Part shown: positions 23,901 through 35,900 of the stretch, one piece after another
How the letters are laid out: the number at the start of each line of letters is the position of its first letter
How positions within the stretch are numbered: position 1 is the first letter of the stretch
From: Malania oleifera
Taxonomy: Eukaryota > Streptophyta > Magnoliopsida > Santalales > Ximeniaceae
NCBI RefSeq assembly: GCF_029873635.1
Contig: NC_080423.1
Location: 105,071,773 to 105,135,772, forward strand
Reading direction: 5' to 3'
Length of the DNA stretch: 64,000 bases
Program-made: the position numbers and the translations under genes
The notes under the pieces: generated by a model
Database searches by the model: none
The model's input: only the letters and a program-made list of their open reading frames with translations
What the model was told of the DNA's origin: nothing

Positions 23901-26900
23901 CTTGTCTTGTTGGAAAGTGAGACAAGTTTAGGTATAATCAACCACATCATCACACATGTTCGGCCAATAATACCTCTGCTTCAATAAGGCCAAAGTGCGC
24001 TGTCATCCTAGATGTCCGGCCCACATGGTATCATGACACTCTCTCAGCAATGTCTTCCTCAGATCACCAGCTCATGGCACAAAGAGCCGGCTACCATCGG
24101 TCATCAGCAATCTGTCTTTCATCCAGAACTTTTGTCCTTTCCCCCCGTCGGTCAGCTTCATTAGGTTCTGCGTAATTGGATCTTTGGCTAAGTTATCTTT
24201 GATGCGCTCCCTCATCGTTGTGGCAACAGTACTCACAGTCAAGTGTGCTACCATCTGCAAGGCTGCCAGCTCAACTTTCCTACTCAGTGTACAACGCCCT
24301 GCGTTGTGCTCAAAGGAGAAATCAAATTCTACTAAGAATTCCTACCATCAGCCCTGCTTGGGTGTCAACTTCGGTTGTGCGAAGAAATGGCTAACTCTCG
24401 AGTTATCTGTTTTCACCACAAACCTTGACCCAAGTAAGTAATGCCTTCACACGTGGAGACAGTGTATCACCGCTAGCATCTCTTTCTTTTGAGTTGTGTA
24501 CTTCCGCTCTGCTTCCCTAAGCTTACGACTCTCGTAGGCAACAGGATGTCCCTCCTGTAACAAGACTCCCCTAAGGGCGAAGTCTGATGCATCTGTCTGT
24601 ACCTCGAAGGGTTTCATGACATCCGAAAGAGCAAGTACCAGATCTCTCATCATGGCATCCTTCAAGTTATTAAAGGCTCCTTGGCGCTTCTCAGTCCAGT
24701 TCCACCCATGACCCTTCTTTAGTAGTTTTTTCATAGACTCATAGGAGCTATTCTCTATGAATATCCCTCTACGAACTTTCTGTAATAGTTGGCAAGGCCA
24801 AGAAAGGAACGCAACTCCTTCACTGTCGTTGGGATCTTCCATTCTTGAATCACCCTTACCTTTTCCATATTTATCCTAATATGACCTTGTTCAATCACAT
24901 GACCAAGGAATTTGATGCTCCACTGAGTGAAAGAGCATTTCTCTTTCTTCACATATAGACTGTTCCCCCTCAACCTGTCGAACACCTTCCGTAGATGCTC
25001 TTCATGTTCCTCCAGAGTGGAACTGTAGACAACAATATCATCTAGGTACACCACAATAAACTTGTCAAGGTACTCACGAAATACCTGGTTCGTTAAGGTA
25101 CAGAATGTCGCAGGCGCATTTGTCAACCCGAATGGCATCACCATGAACTCATACGCTCCATACCGCGTCACACAAGTAGTCTTCGGCTCATCCCCATTAG
25201 CAATCCTTGCTTGATAGTAGCCTGAACTCAAGTCAAGTTTAGTGAAGTACTTGGCATGACTTAACTGATCCAACAAATCAGCAATCAATGGAAAATGATA
25301 TTTGTTGCGCACTATCACCTTGTTGAGCGCGTGGTAGTCTATACACATCCGCATGCTCCCATCATGTTTCTTCTAACACAACACCGATGCTTCGAATGGT
25401 GCTTTGGAAAGGCAAACATATCCTACTTCCAATAACTCATCAAGTTGTTTCCTCAACTCTGCTAACTCCGGAGGCGCCATCCGATACGGCCCTTTAGCAG
25501 GTAGTTTCACTCCTAGCAACAATTCGATCTCATGCTCCACACCCCGTAGTGGAGGCAATTTGTGAGGCAGCTTATTCGGAATCACCTCTTTGTACTCATC
25601 CAACATCGCTTGGATGGTCGTAGGCACCAGCTGTTGGCCTACTTATTCATCTATCACCACCATGGCTAGATATGTCTGCTCACCCTTTTTCAATCTCTTC
25701 TTGAGTTGCATGGCTGAAAGGAACTTCCCATCGTCTCCTTTCGTTGCAACGGCTTGCACCATGCAAGGGTGATCTCCCATCAGACATAGGGAACCAGCAG
25801 AAGGCATCAGCATTGCCTTCGTCCCCTTTAGGAATTCCATTCCCAAAATTATTGGAAAATTATCCAATGGCACCGCTGTGAAATTTGCATGGCCTTCTCA
25901 CTATCCAAGCTTCACAGTCACTTGCTTGGCTACTCCCACAGTGGGTTGGGCTACAGAGTTAACTGCTTTCATGCATTCGGTATCCTTCTCCAAGGGTAAG
26001 TTGAGTGTCCATGTTTCTGGTTGTGAAACAAAATTATGAGTAGCCTTGGTATCCACCATAGCGCGTGTACTCTTCCCATTGATCCTCAAGTCTTCAAACA
26101 TCAGTCCTTTTGCTTGTGCAACTTTCTGTGCTTTTTCCTGCTTTTCCAATGCGTTCACCTGTCGCATTGCACCCATCCTCGGGGTATCATCCTCTTCCCC
26201 ATCACTTTCCACTATCTGCTCCGCAATGGAAGCCTGTAAGGCATTAAGGGTTGCTTTGTGAGGGCACTCAAAAACTTTATGAGGGTCTCGACACAAATAA
26301 CATGAAATTTTACCCTTTCCATTGGGTGTGTTGAACCTTCGAGACAGTGAAGCTTCCTTTGAAGTTAATGTTTTATAGTTGGCTCCCCCACTTTTGGGTT
26401 TGCCCTTCTTGAAAGACTTTCCACTGTTTTTCCCCTCCTCCAAACTGTTTGAACGGAGCGAGGTTATCACCAGAGTAGTCAGTCAAGCTTTCCGCAGTAG
26501 CTTGTGTAGTGGACAAGTCTTGAACTCTTTGCCTGTGAAGTTCAGTTCTTGCCCATGGTTTCAACCCCTCAAGAAAATAGAATAGCTTGGCCTTCTCCGA
26601 CATGTCCTTGATATCCAACATCAAAGCAGAAAATTATTTCATGTATTCCCTGATTGACCCAGTTTGCTCAAGGTTTTCTTAGCTTTTTCCTAGCATTGTA
26701 CTCAATGTTCTCAGGAAAGAATTGAGCCTTCAGCTTTCTCTTCAAGTCTGTCCAACTATCCACTACACAACTTTCATTTTCAATTTCATTGTACTTGGTA
26801 CACCACCACAATTTGGCATCACCAACCAAGTACATGGCCACAGTATTCACTTTCACCTATTCTGAGGCCATCCTCACAGCGTGAAAATACTGCTCCATAT

Positions 26901-29900
26901 CAAACAAGAAATTCTCCAACTTCTTAACATCACGGGCACCCCCATACATCTTGGGTTCTAGTACCTTGGTCTTGCTAACTCCCAGAGTGTTGGAGTTTCC
27001 CATAGCAAGAACCATCAGATTCATCTTTACATCCAGATCAGCTATCCGCGATTGCAAAGTTTCCACAGTATAGTGAAAGTCCTTTGACATCTCACCTATC
27101 AAACTTGCTTGATGCTTTTGTGATTCCATCACTTCATCAACAACTCTCCTTAGAGTGGCCATCTTCTTGGCCACATTGTTGGCTTTTGTCTCAACCTGTG
27201 CTTCCAACACACTGATTCTCTCAGCATTGGTTGGTGCCATGGTCATTTACCAAAGCTTTTCCAATCCCACAACGAAGACAATCGAATTCATGTAGTAACT
27301 AATCAAGCTCTGATACCAAGTGTCATGGGCCGACTATTTTCACACCTTTGTCAAAGGACCGTGCGGTGCGAGCTAAAACACTCTTTTTTAACTAGCCAGC
27401 CTATCGTTTACCACAATTCATCCATGAAACACTTTCATTAGCATTCGCATTAAGCAATTATGAAAGCAGTGGCAAGCAAGCAGTAAATATTGAAACAATG
27501 CAATTCATTAACAACACCCCCGTTGATATTGTGTGTTTAGCGAGGGAGGCAAGTAGGCTAAACATATTGACAATAGCTTGTGAGTTTTACAAGATTGATG
27601 AACACTCACCCTAAAGAGCTTTACATGCAATTCTCATCCTGACACTAGGAAACATCAAAGTGACTGAGGAGTCATACAGCCTTATTTGGCAAAAAGAGAA
27701 ACAACTTATAGAAAATAAACCTGCACTAGTATTTACATGATGGAAACCCATCCCAAACACACGAGACAATTGGTCACAAGCAAGCATAATGCCCTGAACA
27801 AGCTAGTATTTGTGAAATAGGTTGTTTGCTTATTCTAGACAATGCTGGGCCATGGGTGTGTCCAGACTCTTGTGCTTATTTCACTTGAGGTTTTGGAAGA
27901 GGAAAGGATGCTAAAAGGTTGTAGATTTTGGCTTCCCAAGGGAATCAAGTTGGTCCAACTATGTTGTTGTTGCTGCATCAGGGTTGCTTGTTGCATGGAC
28001 ACAATGAGGAAGGCCTGAAATGCTGCACCAGCAGCTCAACTGTAATGGATGGAGTGCGAATTCATGGTGAGTGACACTTGTCATGGGATGGTGATGAGCC
28101 TCTACTGGTGGGCTCAAGTGGCAGGTGCTACACTTGATTGCTTCACAGGGGAGACTTGCCTTGGCTTGTCATCACGCTAGCCATTTAATCGTGACCATCA
28201 ATCTGTCTTAATTCAGGGAAGCTGTCCCAAGTTGTTTTGCATACCTACTAAGCTGTGCTTTGGCCAATCATAGCAGACGACAGACATATAGTACTATGAT
28301 CTTGCAGCCTCCATGCATGAATCTTCTAAAAATCCCTTGATGTTAGGAAACCTTGGCAATTGCCTCTTGGGCTTTGGGTAGGCTTCCAGTCTGTTTTGAA
28401 CATTCTCTGTTTGTTGCATTCATCCAGTCCTGGCATTTATACTTCATGCAGAGGGGCGGGCTTCATCTTGCTTGAAAAGTTTCGGTTTCCATGATTAAAT
28501 TTCATAAGCTTCTGTTTAGCTTTCATGTTGGCAACCATCATCTTTTACCATCTACCATTTTGCTGCTTTCTTTTGTTTCATTAAAGACAGTTTAGGCCAT
28601 CTATTTTCTGAATAGTCAAAACAAATATTTGACTCTGCATGATATATTAAATCCATGAGAATGAATGTTTACTTATTCATGATAGGTATAACAGCAATTA
28701 GTTTCTTTTTCCTTTTGAAGAGAGCATGTAATGTTTTAGTTACTGCTATATATGACCCGTGGAAAGGGATGTTGGAAGATTTGAATTATGTCAACATTTC
28801 TTTAAGGATACTGCTTCTCAAATTTGTTCGCAGCGAGCATGTACATGGACAGATCCTATAAGACTTGATATGGTAATCCCAGGATTAGAAGTATCAGTAC
28901 CAGGGGCATAGGATAAGCTTATCATTCCTTGGGATGCAGGAAGGTTGTTTAATGCAAATTTCTTTAGTACTTATATACACAACTTGAATATATTTTGTGG
29001 TTTTCAATTCCTTTTAAAGCAAACAGTCCAATGGGTACTCATGACTTACATCAGTTTGCTCTTGATCTTTGTTGTTCTAGCTGTTCATAATGTTAGTATT
29101 GGTTAACTTGCATATTCGTGTCCCCTGCCCTCCTCCTCTTCTAGTACTTTTCTTTAAAGAAGCTGTATACCATGTTTATCTTGTTATTCTTCTTGAGGCA
29201 GAACAAGATTCTACTGCCCTGCATACATAAGGAAAACCAAGACAGTGATGACAGTAATTATTAGGAAGAAACTGAGATAGGAAAATGCCTCGATGACGAT
29301 GGGAACAATGAATAAGAATTTGATTTGTCTTCTTTCATAGTTTACAGTTTCACATTCTAATGAGAGAGATGGTTGTGTAATCTCTTTCCTCCAATATTCT
29401 TTACACAACAGTGTCAACATTGTGAATTCTAAAGAGGACAGAAAAGCTTGATCAATGCAGTAAACTTATATAAGTTTGATAATGTCTAAACAATTATGGA
29501 AAAAGGACTGTTAGAGGAGATAGCCTATTTTAGTAATTATGTGCTGTAACCCTGTAAGTAGAGGTATTTTTGCCTTCCAAGCTTTTTTATTATTGATATA
29601 TAGAAGGGCAGACCTGGAGCTACAGGAAACTGCCACCTCCTTCTTTCTCTTTCTTTCTTCTTCTTTTCTTCTCTTCTTCTCTTCTTTTCTTCTCACCCCC
29701 AATTTCTGACGTTACGACATGGTATCAGAGCATTAATCTCCTCAAAATCTGATTTTTTTTTTTTTTCTCTTTGACACTGTTTTTCGTTTTCTTTCTTATC
29801 TCCTCCTCACCACCTCTCAAAATCTGATTCTCTGGTTGGTTTGAGAGTTGTTTAAGGTCACTTTTCATCTTGGTTTTGCTGTGCTGTATCTCTGCCAGGA

Positions 29901-32900
29901 TGCTGTGTGTTCATTGTGATTTGCTGATGTGAGGTTATGCTCTGCTTCTGGTGTCTGCTTTTGCTGTGTGAAACTCTGTTTCTGGTATCTGCTGTGGCTG
30001 TGTTGCTGTTTGCTGGTTGGTTGTAGCATGATGATGCTATGTGTTTGTGATTGATTGCAACAATCTTGTATCAGTTTCTGGTGTTTTTTTATTGGTTTTT
30101 AAAGATTTTATTTCCTGGTCTTGCCAGCGCTCAGTTTTCTAGTTGCTGCCAGCCATCATACCTGTAGCTGCTGTGCTGCCAGGTTGTTTATCAAGTGCCT
30201 GTGGTGCTTGTTATGAGCTGCCCACTTCCGCATGGTAAAGTAATTTCTCACAGGATGTTGCGACTTATGTTCCATTGCTAGAGCGGCCCTCTTGAAGTTC
30301 TGAAGTTGTGCTCTGTGCTTGTGTCTGCTGCCTGATTTTGCATTGTTCCTATGTTATTCATTCCCAGTACTGGTGTGCATTTATTGTAGCATATTGGGAG
30401 TGGTTTTGATGTCCTCTACAGAGAGAGCTTCAACTGATGCTGATAAACAGATCACAGCCATCAAATTGGTTGGATCCTCCAACTACCTGTTATGGTCTTA
30501 GGTAGTACATGTGTATATTAATGCTAAAGGAAAGTCTAAATATTTTATGCATTCTCCTCCATCTCCAACTCCAAGGATTATGAAGATTAGATGAAAGAGA
30601 ACGACATATTGCTTTGTGCGGTTGTGGAATAGCATGGAGCCACGAATTGCTGTGAATGTGATGTTTCATAGAACAGGGAAGGCCATAAAAATCAAACTCA
30701 TGTATTTGACCTATACATGAAGTTTTTCAAATATAACCAAGAAGGTAAACCTATTAGTGAGTACTATAGCACTCTAAAGTGTATGTGGGAGGAACTCAAA
30801 ATTTATCAACAATTAGTTCCAGATGATTACTTAGCTGCCAAGTTTTTAGCTGGATTGAGTCCAAAGCTTCAACCCATCCATGATCTGATTCTTTCTAGTG
30901 AATCCATTCTGTCTATGAATGAAGCATATGCTAGAATCCATAGGATCGCCAAAGGTGGTTCTCAATCTTCTTCTCAGGTTTCTTCACGCGATAGTTCAGC
31001 CATGGTTAGCAGTACATTTAACCATGGTTGGGAAGTGTTGAGGATAAGGACAAGGTTTGGATAGTGGTCATGGCAAAAGGTGTATTAGGACAAGGAGTTC
31101 GTAACGGTAATCCTCGCATTTGTGCACATTGTGGCAAGGGAAATCATACTATTGATCAATGTTGGGATCTCCACGGGATACCTACTTGGGCCAATAAGTC
31201 TCTTGCCAAGGGTGATTCTGCGGTTGACACTTCTAGTGTGCCTAGCCACTCCACTAGAAAGTTGAGTACATAATCTACTGTGTCCTGAGAAGAGTATAAC
31301 AATCTTCTCCACATACTTCAACAACTTCAAACCTTGTCTTCTACATCTAGTGCTATTGTGGCCTATTAAGGTACAACCAGGCCTCTTGCCTTTTCATCCT
31401 CCTCACCATGGGTTATTGACTCTAGTGCCACCTCCCATGCGATAAGTAGTCCTAGTTTGTTTCAGTCTATAAAAACCACTACTTTACACTACAAGCTTAC
31501 TCTTGCCGATGGTTCAATTACACCCATCTCTAGTTGTGGCAATATTCTTCATTTCCTTCTATTCCTTTTTTTTTTTTTTTTTTGTGTGTGTGTTGTATGT
31601 GCCAAATTTCACCTTGAACCTGTTATTAGTTAAGCCTTATATCTTGAAATTAATTCATCAAGTTGATGATAAAATGCATGGGGATTTCGGTGTACATTAT
31701 GCAATTGTTACACAACAACCCCTTAGAGGAAAGGCTAAGCCCCGCCGGCCCCCCGGGGGGGGGGGGGGGGGGGGGAGGGGCAACGGGTAGGAGAAATGGA
31801 CATTTGGGCTCTAGAAGGATTTGGCATTGCTTATATTTTAGAAGACCCGTTTGCTTGCTGGCTTGCTTTCCAGGATGGACTGGAATGACTTCCTGAAGCT
31901 GGTTAACTTGCATAAGAGTAGACTAAGAGCAATCCATTAGATAGGATCTTTCCTCCCTAAAAACGCTTCCTTGCTCAGGAAACTTAGAAATGGATAAAAC
32001 TTCCTTGTCCTATTTTGATTCCCTTGCAGAAACCTCCCCCACTTGAATTCTCGATCTAGATGCTACATAGTTGGTTCTCATCCTTCAGAGACTACAAGTG
32101 TAATAGGAGCATCCGTCGACAAAAGGATCACCCTAAGATGATCATCTCGTGGCTATTGAGAACGAATCAAATCAGATGGTTCTATTTCTCAATCTTTCTT
32201 ACTTGCTCCTACGAAACCAAGGTCGTTCCTTGATTTTGGCTAAGTGATTGTTGAATACTTGTTGCCTTGGAATAAATGGAATAAAATAGATTGATATTGG
32301 TGCGATCTAATCCATTAATAAAGATCAATCTTGAACCTAGCAGATTATTCCTATATTGTTCTAGAGTCAATAAAGGAATATTGCCAATGTCCAGCTGTTG
32401 GGACAGTTGAAAGATACAAGGCCCGGTTGGTTGCAAAAGGATTTACTTAGACCTATGGCATCGATCACACAGAAACCTTTGCACCCGTGGCAAAGTTGAA
32501 CACTATCCAAGTGCTCCTATCCCTGCCAGCTAATCTAGACTGGCCATTTCAACAACTCGACATCAAAAATGCATTCCTAAATGGTGAGTTGGAAGAAGAA
32601 GTGTACATGACATTACCCCTTGGATTCAGTAAAAGGGGTGAGGAAAACATAGTCTGTAAACTGAGAAAGTCCTTAAATGAACTCAAACAATCTCCCAGGG
32701 CATGGTTTGATAGATTTACAAAGGTGATAAGAGGAAAGGGATACTGTCAAGGACAGTCGGACCATACTATGTTTTTTAAACAAAAAAATGGGTAGAAGAC
32801 TATTCTGATTGTGTATGTAGACGACATTATCCTCACTGAAGATGACATTGAGGAAATGGGAAGATTGAAGAAAGTTCTAGCCATAGAATTCGAAGTGAAC

Positions 32901-35900
32901 GATTTGGGGCAAATGCGATACTTTCTAGGGATGGAGGTAGCTAGATCAAAGAAGGGAATTAGTGGTTCACAACAAAAATACACCCTTGATCTCTTCACCA
33001 AAATAGGCATGCTAGGTTGCAAACCAAGTGATACACCTATTGAAGCTGGAAAAAGAACAGAAGATGTTGGGAAGCCAGTAGATAAGGAGAAATATCAAAG
33101 ATTAGTCAACAAACTAATCTACCTGTCACATACTAGACCAGACATAGCTTTCGCAGTAAGTGTAGCAAGTCAGCATATGCAATCTTCAAAAGAAGCACAC
33201 CGGGAAGCAACCTTTAGGATCCTAAGATATCTAAAGGGATCTCCAGAGAAAGGCTTATTGTTCAAGCGAAGTGAACAAAAGGAAGTGGCAATATTCACTG
33301 ATGCTGATTGGGCTGGCTCTATAGAGGATAGAAGATCCACGACTGGATATTGCACCTTTGTATGGGGAAATCTGGTCACTTGGAGAAGCAAGAAACAAAA
33401 TGTTGTAGCAAGGAGCAGTGCAGAGGTAGAATTCAGAGCTGTTGCTCAGGGAATATGTGAAGGATTATGGCTGCAGAGGCTATTGGAAGAACTACATGCT
33501 GAGTTAGAGTTACCTATCAAGTTGTACTGTGATAATAAGGCAGCTATCAATATCTCTCTCAACCCTGTCCAATATGATAGATCCAAACATGTGGAAGTTG
33601 ACAGACACTTCATTAAAGAAAAGGTGGAAGAAGGAACTATTTGCATGACATATGTCCCTACTAAGGAGCAGATTGCAGACACATTCACCAAGGGACTACC
33701 TCGGCAACTCTTTGAGGATTTCATTGGCAAGTTGGATATGATCAACATCTATGATCCAACTTGAGGGGAGTGTAGAAATCCCTACAGTTTAGGAGTCATG
33801 CGTGATCTCTATAATTAAGGAATGATTCTTGATTGTCTTATTTTAGGCATGTACAGAAGGGGTTCTGTTCAATAGGGATTTCCGTGATTCTTGTATATTC
33901 TTTTATTCTAGGATTTTATTTCCTTAACTTAGCTGCTGGTTACATGTTATATAGTAGGGCACATTGTACATTTTTTTAAATCAATAAACCAAACAGTATT
34001 CTTACAGTTTCAATAGGAGTGTTAGAAGAGATAGGCTATTTTAGTAATTGTGTGGTATAAGTAGGGATATTTTTTTCTTTCAATTCTTTTTATTATTAAT
34101 ATATAGAAGGGCAGATCTAGAGCTGAACATAACTCCAGGAAACAGCCGCCTCTTCCTTTCTCTTTCTTCTTCTTTTCTTCTCTCCATATCAAACATTACA
34201 ACAAAGACCTTTGATTATATGTTTGTGCAAACTCTATATTTTAAATTGCTTTAAACAAATTGCATGCTTCTGTTCTTTTAACTGTTTTCGTAAATTGCTC
34301 TGCATAAGAGAATTTCTACATTCCTCATTCGACTTTGCACTTCACGTAAATATTTCTTTTCTGTTCATCTATATGCTATTATGCTGAAAACAGTGTTGAT
34401 TCATTTCAATGAATGTCTCTTTTCAAGCTTCAAAGCATGAACCAGATGGTCGGGTTATTTTAGCTGAATTTGAGTCGTTCCGTTTCTTGAATACATATGT
34501 GCCGAATAATGGATGGAAAGAAGAGGAAACCTCATTTCAAAGGAGAAGAAAATGGGATAAAAGGATGTTAGAATTTGTTTTCCAATCTTCAGATAAGCCT
34601 CTAATCTGGTGCGGTGATCTGAATGTTAGGTAACTGCTTCCTTTTGGCTTGTTATTTGTATCTTGTATGTTCCGGACATATGTTTTGTCCATTTGTAGTA
34701 CTAAGATTCTTGTTCATTCTTCGAAGGTTTAGAAGAAACTAGTTAATTTTGAATTGAACTACTTATGATTCACATCAAGTGCCCATTTTTTTCTCTTTTA
34801 ATTGGATAAGCTAATTTTGGGACCCTCCTGCAATATTGACTGATTGGGCATGGTGAGAATATTGAAATTAGTTATCAAGCAATACTTGAGTTGCTCCTCA
34901 TCTGCTGGTTTGTTTCCTAGCCATAATATAAATTTCTGCTGGCTGTAATTGAACTTCAATGGCTTGTGCTATTTTTGGGAAGCTGGTTTTTTAGCCAGCC
35001 TAATATAAATGCCTACATTCTGATAAATACATATTCATTATGGTTCAAGGAACACATAAACTGCTCCCCAGCTTCTGGTTTGTTTCCTGGGCATATACAT
35101 ATACATATATGTGTGTGTGTGTGTGTGTAATTAAAGTTGCCTATCCATAATATAAATTTCTACTAGCTGTAAATGAATTTCAATGGCTTATGCTCTTTCT
35201 TGATACTGGTTTATTTGCCAGCCTATTCACTGCTCAAGCTGTACTGGTACTGTGGTAGGGGCTTAATTTTTTTGACATGCTTACAAATCTATAGTTTTGC
35301 TGACTATTGACTATCATACCCAAATCTTCATCCATGAAGCCCATCCAAAATGTGACATAAATTATGAGAAACAAGTACGGTCCAACCATCCAGAACAAGA
35401 AAATCACATTCCCTTGCTAGTATCTATACTATTCTGCACCTAGTCGTGAATCCATTGAATAGCTATCTAGTTTGACCTATTCTACTTTCAGAATAAGTTC
35501 TGAATTTAAAAAAAGAAAAGAAAAGAAAAGAAAGAATAATATGTCCTTTTTATTTGCATCATAAATCAACCTTCTTGTTTGGAAGGCATGGAATTTTTTG
35601 GAAATAAATACATGACTACTCCTGTTATCTTTGTCATCCACAGCCATGAAGAGATTGATGTGAGCCATCCTGATTTCTTCAGTGCTGCGAAGCTCAATGG
35701 TTACATTCCTCCAAATAAAGAGGTATTATGTTGAAGGTTGTCATACTGACTCATACATAATGGCGTAATTTATGTCATCTTTATTATTCAATCTTTATTG
35801 ACTTGCATGTGTTACCAAAATTACTGAAAGATGCTAAGCCCAGTTTATTTGTTTCATGTTCTATAATTCTCCATATCAAAAGTAAAAGCTAACAAAGTAG

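Larger units (their letters stand above)
22218..27800 (-). mobile_element. Ty3/gypsy chromovirus, near full-length, in APE1L intron 3
   Basis: LTRs lie at 22218-22718 (3') and 27321-27800 (5'); both read TGTTCAGGGC...CATGACA or CGTGACA on the minus strand. Right inside the 5' LTR the complement of TGGTATCAGAGC (27309-27320) is a tRNA-iMet primer site. Minus-strand coding order is gag, protease, RT, RNase H, integrase, chromodomain, the Ty3/gypsy order with the chromovirus hallmark. LTRs differ by many substitutions and short indels, so the insertion is not recent. It is antisense to the host gene. No ordinary 5-bp target duplication is seen; instead 41-bp direct repeats flank it. Confidence 0.9.
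29509..34203 (+). mobile_element. Ty1/copia element (composite), APE1L intron 3
   Basis: 5' LTR 29509-29719 (TGTTAG...CGACA) and 3' LTR 34020-34203 (TGTTAG...CAACA) share sequence throughout, including the TATATAGAAGGGCAGA block and a TC-rich tail. TGGTATCAGAGC (29720-29731), the tRNA-iMet primer site, follows the 5' LTR directly. Flanks AGGAC (29504-29508) and AAGAC (34204-34208) are a 4-of-5 target duplication. Inside are gag and protease of one copia, then an unrelated block, then RT-RNase H with what looks like its own polypurine tract and LTR. Same orientation as the host gene. Confidence 0.82.
21768..34427 (+). other. APE1L intron 3 (12.7 kb, two LTR retrotransposons)
   Basis: Donor ACAG/GTACTC at 21767/21768, acceptor TTTCAAG/CTTC at 34427/34428. 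It contains the antisense gypsy element and the sense copia element. The stretches 21768-22176 and 27850-29508 (1.7 kb) show no gene or clear repeat; 34204-34427 is plain AT-rich intron. Confidence 0.85.

Noticed and set aside
27309..27320. tRNA-iMet fragment
   Set aside because: The 12 bases are the primer-binding site of the gypsy element, not a tRNA gene.
31503..31913. Frames with a glycine or proline run
   Set aside because: They are created by the G21 run; the rest of each frame shows no family similarity.
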